Source of the DNA: an uncultured Anaeroplasmataceae bacterium | GTDB taxonomy: Bacteria; Bacillota_I; Bacilli_A; Acholeplasmatales; Anaeroplasmataceae | DNA length: 64,000 nt | Reading direction: 5' to 3' | Assembly (NCBI GenBank): GCA_947589245.1 | Contig: CANQBD010000001.1 | Location: forward strand, 36,607-100,606 | In this document: positions 44,807-52,777 of the stretch, one piece after another | Position numbering within the stretch: position 1 is the stretch's first letter | How the letters are laid out: every line of letters begins with the position of its first letter | Notes under the pieces: model-generated | What the model was told of the DNA's origin: nothing | The model's input: the letters and a program-made list of their open reading frames with translations, nothing else | Database searches by the model: none | Program-made: the position numbers and the translations under genes

Positions 44807-45746
44807 ATGAAATTAAATAAGTGGTTAGATATTTGGTTAAACAAATATCAAAAAACAACAATTAAATTAAGAACATATTTACAATATAAGAGTATTATTG
44901 ATAAACACATTAATCCTATTTTAGGGGAATATGAGCTTGAGGATTTAACAGGTAATATTTTACAAGAATTTGTTCTATACAAATTAAATAATGGCAATTT
45001 AATTACAAAAGGGAAGTTATCTGATAATAGTGTTATTTCAATTGTTTCTTTATTAAAACTGGCTTTAAGACAAGCTGTATTTTTAGGTGTATCAAGCGTT
45101 GAATATACAGCTCATATAAAAATGCCAAGAATAAAAGAAAAAGAAGTATCTGCCTTTAATAGAATAGAACAACAAAAACTAGAAAATTATTGTCTTAGTT
45201 CAAAACGAAATTATATTGGAATTATTATTTGTTTATATACTGGGATTAGACTTGGTGAATTACTCGCTTTAACTTGGAAGGATATTGATTTTGATAAAAG
45301 GTTATTAAAGATTAATAAAACAGTATATACCATTACAAAAGATGGCAAAAATGAAGCATATATTGATGAGCCTAAAACTAAACAATCTAATAGAATTATA
45401 CCTTTATCTAGGCAGTTAATTGATATATTAAAAAGAAATAAAAAAGAAGCTACTTCCAACTATATTATTGCTACCCAAAATGGTGGTGTTGTTCAAAACA
45501 GATCTTATCAAAAAACTTTTAAAAGCATTTTAAGAAAATGCCACATTGCTTATAAAAATTTTCATTCTTTAAGGCACACTTTTGCAACAAGGGCTTTAGA
45601 ACTTGGAAGATGTTAAAACATTATCCGAAATATTAGGTCATAAAAACTCTCTGATTACTTTAAATAGATATTCACATTCTTTGTTAGAACATAAATTTGA
45701 ATTTATGAATAAAGTTGGGAAGTTATTAGATGCCTCACTTTTATGA
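44807..45746 (+). pseudogene. Tyrosine recombinase (phage/ICE integrase), frameshifted
   Basis: The first frame (44807-45616, 269 residues) has a SAM-like N-terminal domain and catalytic residues R (TGIRLGE), K and HSLRHT, then stops prematurely. The next frame continues without a break in homology from 45606 to 45746 with SEILGHKNS and RYSHSLLEH, which supply the final histidine and the tyrosine nucleophile. The frame change fits loss of two bases (or gain of one) near 45605. All catalytic residues would be present if repaired. An ACGGAGGA ribosome binding site precedes the ATG. No other element genes surround it, so it is a relic or a sequencing error. Confidence 0.88.
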
Positions 45747-45802
45747 TTTAGGGTATTAATGAAACGGTTGTTGAAAAAAACAAAATTTTTAATGAGTTTC
45801 TA

Positions 45803-45833
45803 TTGACCTTTATGTTGATAGATATGTTATAAT
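45803..45833 (+). promoter_or_regulatory. Promoter of the uL15-like membrane protein gene
   Basis: TTGACC (45803-45808) and TATAAT (45828-45833) with an extended TG at 45825-45826; the spacer is 19 bases, so the extended -10 probably dominates. Confidence 0.7.
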
Positions 45834-45894
45834 AATAAGTAACTAGTGATATAAAACATGAAGATATTATTTGATTTAGGAGGAGGTATATAAG

Positions 45895-47094
45895 ATGTCT
45901 GATAACGATTTATTTGTTTTAATTACTGTAATTGTAGTGTGTGTTGTATTAATTATTATAGTTTTAGATATTTTATTAAGAAAGTTTAAGAACAAAGGGA
46001 TTTTTCAATTAATTAAGGGAATCTTTGTTAAAGATAAAACAGAAGAACCTAATGTTAGTCAAGTTAAAGCAATGCCAACACCTCCTCTTGTAGAAGAAAC
46101 AAAATCTGAAGAAGAGCCTATTAAAGAAAAGGAAGAAGTAATGGAGGCAATAAAGGTAGAAGAACCTGTTGTTGAAGTTAAAGAGGAGGCAGAGGAAGAA
46201 ACTTTAGAATCTGTTAAGACTATCGATGATGATGTGACTGTTGAGACTGATGATGAAGATGAAGGCTTTGCTGTAATTAATAGTGCTAATGCTTTTGGTA
46301 TTGAATATGTCTATAGTTTTACGGCTAAATTGAGTTGGTCTAGTGATGATGTTAAAGAACAATATAATGAAATTATTAATGCTTTTAAAAGTTATGGTTT
46401 GAAAGTTAGTCGTTCTTGGAAAAATGATCGTATCTATTTGGGTAGAAAAACTTATGCATTGGTTTTATTTAGAGGGCGTAAGCTTTGTATTGCTTATGCG
46501 TTAAATCCTGCCACCTATGAAGAGACTAAATATCGTGGCTTAGATGTTAGTGATATTAAGCGTTTTGAAAATACCCCTTTATTAATTAAGAATACTTCTC
46601 AAAGACGTTTTGGTTATATGCTTGAATTAATTGATATCATGTTAGGTAATACTTTTCAAAAGAAGGATATTGCAAAGGAACATATTGATATTCCTTATCA
46701 AACCTTACATGAACTTTTAAAACTAAGATTAGTTAAAAAATATAATAAACAAACTGGTATGGAAATTCCAGCTAGTGTCGATGTCCAAACTGCTCAAGCT
46801 AGTTTAACTGATGATGAAGCCGAAGCTCAAGTATATGTTGAAGAAAGAAAATCACTTGGTCGTATTAAGGGAATTATCAATATTGATACTTTATCTCAAA
46901 ATTATGAAGATTTTGAGACTGTTGATCTTGAATCTTTACATGCTAAGAAGCTTATTGCTAAGAAAGTTGATTATGTTAAGGTTTTAGCTAGAGGTGCTTT
47001 AGAAAAGTCTTTAATTGTTAAGGCTGATGATTTCTCTGTTGATGCTATTAAGATGATTGTTTTAACAGGTGGACAAGTTTATAAATTAAAATAA
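45895..47094 (+). CDS. Membrane-anchored protein with C-terminal uL15-like domain
   Basis: A 399-residue protein. A single membrane helix lies at residues 4-28, an acidic linker rich in E at about 50-125, then a cytosolic globular domain (about 135-255; FTAKLSWSSDDVKEQY, RRFGYMLELID) and a C-terminal part near 340-399 (LHAKKLIAKKVDYVKVLARG, KSLIVKADDFS, AIKMIVLTGGQVYKL) that closely follows the end of ribosomal protein uL15. A real uL15 is expected in the ribosomal protein operon elsewhere. The central domain is not recognised. A strong AGGAGG site precedes the ATG. It may tether ribosomes or bind RNA at the membrane, which is speculation. Confidence 0.8.
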   Translation: MSDNDLFVLITVIVVCVVLIIIVLDILLRKFKNKGIFQLIKGIFVKDKTEEPNVSQVKAMPTPPLVEETKSEEEPIKEKEEVMEAIKVEEPVVEVKEEAEEETLESVKTIDDDVTVETDDEDEGFAVINSANAFGIEYVYSFTAKLSWSSDDVKEQYNEIINAFKSYGLKVSRSWKNDRIYLGRKTYALVLFRGRKLCIAYALNPATYEETKYRGLDVSDIKRFENTPLLIKNTSQRRFGYMLELIDIMLGNTFQKKDIAKEHIDIPYQTLHELLKLRLVKKYNKQTGMEIPASVDVQTAQASLTDDEAEAQVYVEERKSLGRIKGIINIDTLSQNYEDFETVDLESLHAKKLIAKKVDYVKVLARGALEKSLIVKADDFSVDAIKMIVLTGGQVYKLK

Positions 47095-47099
47095 GATTA

Positions 47100-47142
47100 A
47101 AAACCACTAGGTTATGATTGATATGATACCTAGTGGTTTTTC
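47100..47142 (+). terminator. Terminator after the uL15-like gene
   Basis: A perfect 12-bp stem AAACCACTAGGT/ACCTAGTGGTTT (47101-47112 and 47128-47139) with a 15-base loop, followed by TTTC. Confidence 0.9.
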
Positions 47143-47294
47143 AAAATTATTAAGAAGAAGATATTAAATAATATGCGTTTTTTTTAATAAATATACCTAT
47201 TTTTAATAAAATAATTCATTTTGATGATTAAGCTAATCTAGTTATATCTTTTAAAATGATTATAATTAGTTTATAATTAAAAAGGTGACTGTTT

Positions 47295-47699
47295 ATGTGG
47301 GAAAAGAAAGAGCCAGTATTTGGCGATCAAATAAAAGTTAATCGTGGTTTTTATTCCCATCATGGAATTTATGCTTCTAATGATTGTGTAATTCATTTTG
47401 CTCCTCCAGGAAATACAGGCGTTTTAGATCCTAGTGCGGCAAGAATTATCTCAACAACCTTAGATGAATTTTTGAATGGTGGAACATTAGAAGTTAGAAC
47501 TTATACAGATGAAGAATTGAAGAAACGAAGAGCTCCTAATGAGATAGTTAATTATGCTTTAGCTCATTTGGGTGAAGGTGGTTATGATTTGGTTTCTAAT
47601 AATTGTGAGCATTTTTCTAATATGTGTGCCTTTGGTACCAAATCGAGTGATCAAGTTGAATCAGTTTTGTCCTTTCTTTTTGGAGGTGTTAAAAGATGA
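47295..47699 (+). CDS. LRAT/NC-domain (permuted papain-like) protein
   Basis: A 134-residue protein with the lecithin retinol acyltransferase fold pattern: histidine in FYSHHGIYAS near residue 22 and catalytic cysteine in NNCEHFSNMC near residue 108. Eukaryotic members are acyltransferases or phospholipases; bacterial ones are mostly uncharacterised. AAGGTGACTG precedes the ATG and TATAAT lies at 47261-47266. The stop TGA overlaps the next start as ATGA (47696-47699), so it is coupled to glucokinase. It has no signal peptide or membrane anchor. Confidence 0.85.
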   Translation: MWEKKEPVFGDQIKVNRGFYSHHGIYASNDCVIHFAPPGNTGVLDPSAARIISTTLDEFLNGGTLEVRTYTDEELKKRRAPNEIVNYALAHLGEGGYDLVSNNCEHFSNMCAFGTKSSDQVESVLSFLFGGVKR

Positions 47700-48580
47700 T
47701 TTTTGGGGTCGATATTGGGGGAACAACCATTAAAATTGGTTTGGTTGATAATTTAAAAATTATTGACAAGTATGAAATACCCACTAAAAAAGATAGTTTA
47801 ATTAAAGATATTTGTGAAAGCCTTAGGAACTATATGAAGGAACATAATATCGAAAAAATTGAAGGTATTGGTTTTGGGGTTCCCGGCAATGTAATCAATA
47901 ATTATATTTATAATCTTCCGAATATTGGTTTAAAAAATATTGATTTAGAAAAGGAAGTTTATAAATATTTTCCTAACGTTGTAGTTAAAGCTCAAAATGA
48001 TGCTAACGCTGCTGTTTTAGGAGAAACACTTTATCATAGGGAATATCAAAATGCTTGTATGATTACTTTGGGTACTGGCGTTGGCTGTGGTATAGTTCTA
48101 GATGGAAAGGTTTTAGAAGGTAGGCATGGTGTCGCTGGTGAGATTGGGCATATGCCTATTGCTGAAGAGTATAATTTTGCTTGCACCTGTGGTTTAAAAG
48201 GCTGTTTAGAAACTGTGGCTTCAGCTACAGGCGTGGTAAGGCTTGCTGATTTTCATAGGTCAAGCTTTAGGACAGCATTACCATATAAATTTAGTGCTAA
48301 GGATGTTTTTGATTTAGCCAAAAAAAATGATCAACTTTGTTTAGAAGTAATAGATAAGGTCAGCTATTATTTAGCTAAATGTATTGCTATTTTGGCTATA
48401 ACTGTTGATGTTGATGTTTATTATATTGGTGGTGGAGTTTCCAAAGCTGGTTCTATCTTAATTGAGGGGATTAAGAAGCATTATGCTAAGCTTTCCCATT
48501 ATGCTGTAAAGAATGTTAAGATTGAAGCTGCGTCATTATTAAATGATGCTGGTATGCTTGGGGCAGCTGGTTTAATTTAA
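47696..48580 (+). CDS. glk: ROK family glucokinase
   Basis: A 294-residue sugar kinase. It has the N-terminal phosphate loop GVDIGGTTIKIG, NDANAA near residue 100, GTGVGCGIV near 125, the EIGHM motif near 153 and the ROK zinc motif CTCGLKGCLE near 163. Glucose is the likely substrate, entering glycolysis as glucose 6-phosphate, though other hexoses are possible. Its start overlaps the LRAT-like gene, and AGGAGG (GGAGGTG) lies in that gene's tail. Confidence 0.92.
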   Translation: MIFGVDIGGTTIKIGLVDNLKIIDKYEIPTKKDSLIKDICESLRNYMKEHNIEKIEGIGFGVPGNVINNYIYNLPNIGLKNIDLEKEVYKYFPNVVVKAQNDANAAVLGETLYHREYQNACMITLGTGVGCGIVLDGKVLEGRHGVAGEIGHMPIAEEYNFACTCGLKGCLETVASATGVVRLADFHRSSFRTALPYKFSAKDVFDLAKKNDQLCLEVIDKVSYYLAKCIAILAITVDVDVYYIGGGVSKAGSILIEGIKKHYAKLSHYAVKNVKIEAASLLNDAGMLGAAGLI

Positions 48581-48601
48581 ATGGTTTTGGAGGTAAGGAA
48601 A

Positions 48602-49288
48602 ATGAAGGAAGTTTGTAAAAATTATAAACCGGAAATTTTAACTTGCCCAAAGTGTGGAAGTAAATTATATTATCGTCATACTGTTTCTGATAAACTAGTT
48701 TATTTTAGTAATGGTAAAAAAATAAGGATTAAAAATTTAGGCTATAGTTGTCCTAGATGTAATGATCATATTTATTTATCTCAAACAGCTAATAAGTTAT
48801 GTTTTAAGGGTTATACCTATTCGGCTAAGCTTGTTTGTCTAGTTGCCAAATTAAAAGAACAGCATTTAAGTCGAGAGAATATTTGTGATTATTTTTTTAG
48901 TAAAAATATTTTGATATCTGATCGTAATGTTGATAATCTTTATCATAAATATATAAGTATGTACAATATTAATTATTTGGAAGAAATTTCTAAAGCCTAT
49001 GAAAAGATGCTTAAAAACTATAATCAAATCAGACTATCAATTGATTTAATTACTATAGATGATGAAATAAATATAATAGTTTACGATTATTTTACAACTG
49101 CTATTTTGGCTTTAAAGCACTTTTTGAGAAGTGATGAGGAAAACATTTATAGTTTCTTAGGCAGCTTTTTAAATTCCAATCTAAATATTACGCTTATTGC
49201 GACTATAAGAAAGGACAATTTCTTTGTACCGATGCTTAAAAGTCTTTGTCCAAATACTACCAAGTTTATTGCTTTCAGCAAATTTTAG
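48602..49288 (+). CDS. Zinc-ribbon protein resembling a truncated transposase
   Basis: A 228-residue protein. An N-terminal zinc ribbon (CPKCGS near residue 14 and CPRCND near 50) precedes a helix-rich part and an alpha/beta part with IRLSIDLITIDDEINIIVYD, which has the pattern of the first RNase H-like strands of DDE transposases. The last strand-helix (ATIRKDNFFVPMLKSLCP) fits the second catalytic region, but the protein ends before the final glutamate helix. No terminal repeats were seen. The ATG at 48602 follows TTGGAGG; it is packed between glucokinase and the aldolase, as if domesticated. The transposase link is tentative. Confidence 0.55.
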   Translation: MKEVCKNYKPEILTCPKCGSKLYYRHTVSDKLVYFSNGKKIRIKNLGYSCPRCNDHIYLSQTANKLCFKGYTYSAKLVCLVAKLKEQHLSRENICDYFFSKNILISDRNVDNLYHKYISMYNINYLEEISKAYEKMLKNYNQIRLSIDLITIDDEINIIVYDYFTTAILALKHFLRSDEENIYSFLGSFLNSNLNITLIATIRKDNFFVPMLKSLCPNTTKFIAFSKF

Positions 49289-49300
49289 AAGAGGTGTCCT

Positions 49301-50320
49301 ATGAAGTATAGTTTTAGAAATGATTATTCAGTAGCTGCTCATCCATCTGTTATAGAAAAACTAGTTAGTTTTGCAGCTGAACAAAATATTGGTTATGGTT
49401 ATGATGAGCATTCTAATCAAGCTAGAAGATTGCTTTTAGATAAAATGCAATGCAATGGTGATATTTACTTTTTAGCTGGTGGTACTCAAACTAATATGGT
49501 GGTAATTTCGCATGCTTTAAAACCATATCAGGCGGTTATTGCTTGTGATAGTGGGCATATTAATGTTCATGAAACAGGTGCAGTAGAAGGTAGTGGTCAT
49601 AAGATTATTACGGTAGCTGGTAAGGATGGTAAGATTTTAGTTTCTGATATTGAGGCTGTTATGGCCAAGCATACGGATATTCACAAGGTTGAACCTAAGC
49701 TTGTTTATATTAGTCAAACAACTGAGATTGGTACAGTTTATTCAAAGGCCGAACTTAAAAGTTTAGCTTGCACTTGTAAAAAGTATGGATTATATCTATT
49801 TTTAGATGGTGCGAGACTTGCTTCAGCTTTAGCCTGTAGTGATGCAACTTTAGCTGATATAGCTAAATATACTGATGTCTTCTATATTGGAGGAACGAAG
49901 AATGGGGCCCTTTTCGGTGAGGCTGTTGTCATTACAAATCCGGAGCTTAAAAAAGGCTTTGACTATCATATTAAAAATAAAGGAGCTTTATTAGCTAAAG
50001 GCTTTGTTTGTGCTTTAGGTTTTGAAGCTTTGTTTACTAATAATCTTTATGAAGAAATTGGTCAAAAAGAAAATGAATGTGCTTTATTTTTAAAAGAAGA
50101 ATTACTTAAATTAGGATTTAAGTTGGCTTATAATTCACCTTCTAATCAGCAGTTTATAATTATGGACCAGGCTTTAGCTAAGAGCTTAGAGGATGATTAT
50201 GGTTTTGAGGTTTTTGAAGAACTAAATGAAAAAGAGTTAATTATAAGATTAGTTACAGCTTTTGATACCAAAATAAGTGATTGTCAAAACTTTATTCGAA
50301 CTATTATGCAAAAAATTTAA
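49301..50320 (+). CDS. Threonine aldolase / beta-eliminating lyase family PLP enzyme
   Basis: A 339-residue fold-type I PLP enzyme. The N-terminus FRNDYSVAAHP, the HINVHETGA block, and the PLP lysine in YIGGTKNGALFGE near residue 202 follow low-specificity L-threonine aldolases, which split threonine into glycine and acetaldehyde. The substrate is not certain because tyrosine phenol-lyase-like relatives share the fold. AGAGGTG precedes the ATG. An Lrp-type regulator lies downstream with its own promoter. Confidence 0.88.
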   Translation: MKYSFRNDYSVAAHPSVIEKLVSFAAEQNIGYGYDEHSNQARRLLLDKMQCNGDIYFLAGGTQTNMVVISHALKPYQAVIACDSGHINVHETGAVEGSGHKIITVAGKDGKILVSDIEAVMAKHTDIHKVEPKLVYISQTTEIGTVYSKAELKSLACTCKKYGLYLFLDGARLASALACSDATLADIAKYTDVFYIGGTKNGALFGEAVVITNPELKKGFDYHIKNKGALLAKGFVCALGFEALFTNNLYEEIGQKENECALFLKEELLKLGFKLAYNSPSNQQFIIMDQALAKSLEDDYGFEVFEELNEKELIIRLVTAFDTKISDCQNFIRTIMQKI

Positions 50321-50376
50321 AAAACAGGATATTTTTTGTATAATATTATTTTAAAAACACTTATTATCGAATTTTC

Positions 50377-50405
50377 TTTACAAGGCTTAGCCTTTGTGAT
50401 AAAAT
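50377..50405 (+). promoter_or_regulatory. Promoter of the Lrp gene with internal palindrome (probable operator)
   Basis: TTTACA (50377-50382), a 17-base spacer and TAAAAT (50400-50405) with extended TG. The spacer contains the palindrome AAGGC-TTA-GCCTT (50383-50395 region), longer as ACAAGGC/GCCTTTGT, placed where a bound dimer would block RNA polymerase. Confidence 0.75.
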
Positions 50406-50441
50406 TTATTAGGAGAATTTTAGAAAGGGGTTAAGATTAAA

Positions 50442-50912
50442 ATGAATGTAGTAGAATTAGATAGCTATGATAAGAAAATTGTTGAATTATTACAAGAAGA
50501 TTCTTCGATTAGTAATATTGAATTATCCAAAAAAATAGGGCTTGCCCCATCATCTTGCTTACTTAGAGTAAAAAATTTAAAAGAACAAAAGATAATTAAG
50601 CAATTTACAGCCGTTGTTGATGAAAAACTTTTAGGCTTTGATGTTACTTGTTTTGCAAAGGTTTATATGCAACCACTTAATCGGGAAACATCATCTAATT
50701 TTATTGCGGCTGCAAAAGAGATACCTGAAATTGTTGAATGCTATACAATTACAGGTGATGCTGCTTTCTTATTAAAGATTGTAGCTAAGAGCTTTGAATA
50801 TTATCGTGATTTTGTTTTTGATAAATTATTAAATGTTCCATATGTTAGTAATATTGATACATCTATCGTTGTTGGAGCAGAAAAAAAGACTAATGTAATT
50901 CCATTAGATTAA
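50442..50912 (+). CDS. Lrp/AsnC family transcription regulator
   Basis: A 156-residue regulator with an N-terminal winged helix (LDSYDKKIVELLQEDSSISN, LSKKIGLAPSSCLLRVKNL) and a C-terminal RAM/AsnC effector domain (ITGDAAFLLKIVA). Such proteins bind amino acids and usually repress their own gene. A GGGG-containing site (AAAGGGGTTAAG) precedes the ATG. The palindrome in its promoter supports autoregulation; the neighbouring PLP enzyme could be a target. Confidence 0.93.
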   Translation: MNVVELDSYDKKIVELLQEDSSISNIELSKKIGLAPSSCLLRVKNLKEQKIIKQFTAVVDEKLLGFDVTCFAKVYMQPLNRETSSNFIAAAKEIPEIVECYTITGDAAFLLKIVAKSFEYYRDFVFDKLLNVPYVSNIDTSIVVGAEKKTNVIPLD

Positions 50913-50922
50913 ATTTTACTTT

Positions 50923-50946
50923 AAGAGCCATATAGGCTCTTTTTTG
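50923..50946 (+). terminator. Terminator after the Lrp gene
   Basis: AAGAGCC (50923-50929) pairs with GGCTCTT (50935-50941) over ATATA, followed by T residues. Confidence 0.9.
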
Positions 50947-50964
50947 TTGTGTTAAGGAGAAAAT

Positions 50965-52776
50965 ATGAAAGGTATAAAAAAAATATGGCAGTGGAGTAAA
51001 AAGTATTTTTGGCTGATTGTTTTCATTGTTGTGTTATGTACAATTTTACAATGGTTATATGCTTATTTACCACTTTTTGTGCAATATGCTTTTGAAAGAT
51101 TAGGCCAAACTAGTGAACAAAAAACTGATTTGCCAGTTTTTTTACTTAACTGGTATAACGGAATAGGTGACACCTTGACTTGCTTATTAGTGGTTGGTCT
51201 TTCAATGATTTGCCTCCAATTTGTAAGGTCAATTATGCGCTTTACTGCCAACTATTATGAAGGGGCGCTTGCCCAGTATATAGGTCATGATATGCGACTT
51301 AAGATCTATGATCATGTTATGGATTTATCCTATAGCTATCACAATCATTCGGATATTGGTGATTTAATTCAACGTTCCACATCAGATGTTGATCAAACCT
51401 CAGTTTTTGTTTCAAGTCAAATACCTGGTTTAATTGATATCTTTGTTACGGTTTCAATTGGTGCGTATCGTGTTTATCAAATATCACCAATTTTAATGGC
51501 AATTAGTTTAATATGTGTACCAATTACAGGCTTATCATCTATTATTTATTTTAGATATTGTAATAAAGCTTTTGCTCGGATTGAAAAATCAGAAAGTAAG
51601 ATGACAACAATTATTCAAGAAAATGTCAATGCTGCTAGAGTTGTTAGAGCTTTTGCTAATGAAAAATACGAATTTGAAAAAATGGATAAAGCTAATCAGG
51701 ATTATACTAAAAAGAATGGCAAGTTTAATACTGTGATGGCTATGTTCTGGGGTTCAAGTGATTTCTTAGTCTTTTTACAATATGCTTTAATCGTTTGTGT
51801 GGGTATTTATCTAGCCAAGGATAATATTATTGGTCCAGCAGATATTGTAGCTGCTTTATTATTGATGGGGATGGTTATTTGGCCAATGCGTGGTTTAGGT
51901 CGGATTATTGCTTCCTTTGGTAAAGCGACTGTGGCGGCCAATCGTATTGATGAAGTTTTAAGTTTAAAGAGTGAGTATGAAGTAAATGGTACTTTAACTC
52001 CTGCAATAAAGGGCAATATTGAATTTAAAAATGTTTCATTTAAATTTGATGATGATGATAAACATCTTTTAAATGATGTTTCATTTACCATTAAAGCCGG
52101 CGAAACGATTGCGATTGTTGGTAAGACAGGTAGTGGTAAATCAACAATTTGCAATTTATTAACTAGAATGCTTGAAATTGATGCTGGTGAAATCATTATT
52201 GATGGTGTTTCTATAAAAGATATTGAGAAGCATTATTTACGTAAAAATATTAAAATGGTTTTACAAGACCCATTTTTATTTTCAAAAACAGTCTATGATA
52301 ACATAGCCATTTGTGATGATAATTTACCACGAGAAAAGGTTTATGATGCGGCTGAGACTGCGGCTATTCATCAAGAGGTTTTAAAGTTTGAAAAAGGTTA
52401 TAAAACAATCGTTGGTGAAAAAGGTACAACCTTATCTGGTGGTCAAAAACAGCGAGTAGCGATTGCTAGAATGCTTACTTCTGATAGTAATGTAATTATT
52501 TTTGATGACTCTTTATCTGCCTTAGATACTAAGACGGATTTAATGATTCGTAAGGCTTTGAAGAATAAGAGTCAAGAAAAAACAATGATTATTATTACTC
52601 ATCGTTCAACTACGGCTAAAGAAGCCGATAAGATTATTGTTTTAGATAAGGGCAAGATAGCTCAGATTGGTACTCATGAAGAATTAGTTGTTCAAGAAGG
52701 TTTATATAAGGAGCTTTGGGGTATTCAAGGCGAACTTGAAAAAGAATTTAATGCAATAATGAAGGAGGGAAAATAA
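50965..52776 (+). CDS. Heterodimeric ABC exporter, subunit with degenerate Walker B
   Basis: A 603-residue fused exporter half: six membrane helices (residues 1-320) and a nucleotide-binding domain with Walker A VGKTGSGKST near residue 388, canonical signature LSGGQKQRVAIAR and Walker B VIIFDDSLSALD. The residue after the Walker B aspartate is aspartate instead of the catalytic glutamate, as in TM287, BmrC-like and LmrC-like subunits. It pairs with the next gene, one base away, to form an asymmetric exporter for drugs or lipids. AAGGAGAAAAT precedes the ATG. Confidence 0.93.
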   Translation: MKGIKKIWQWSKKYFWLIVFIVVLCTILQWLYAYLPLFVQYAFERLGQTSEQKTDLPVFLLNWYNGIGDTLTCLLVVGLSMICLQFVRSIMRFTANYYEGALAQYIGHDMRLKIYDHVMDLSYSYHNHSDIGDLIQRSTSDVDQTSVFVSSQIPGLIDIFVTVSIGAYRVYQISPILMAISLICVPITGLSSIIYFRYCNKAFARIEKSESKMTTIIQENVNAARVVRAFANEKYEFEKMDKANQDYTKKNGKFNTVMAMFWGSSDFLVFLQYALIVCVGIYLAKDNIIGPADIVAALLLMGMVIWPMRGLGRIIASFGKATVAANRIDEVLSLKSEYEVNGTLTPAIKGNIEFKNVSFKFDDDDKHLLNDVSFTIKAGETIAIVGKTGSGKSTICNLLTRMLEIDAGEIIIDGVSIKDIEKHYLRKNIKMVLQDPFLFSKTVYDNIAICDDNLPREKVYDAAETAAIHQEVLKFEKGYKTIVGEKGTTLSGGQKQRVAIARMLTSDSNVIIFDDSLSALDTKTDLMIRKALKNKSQEKTMIIITHRSTTAKEADKIIVLDKGKIAQIGTHEELVVQEGLYKELWGIQGELEKEFNAIMKEGK

Positions 52777-52777
52777 T

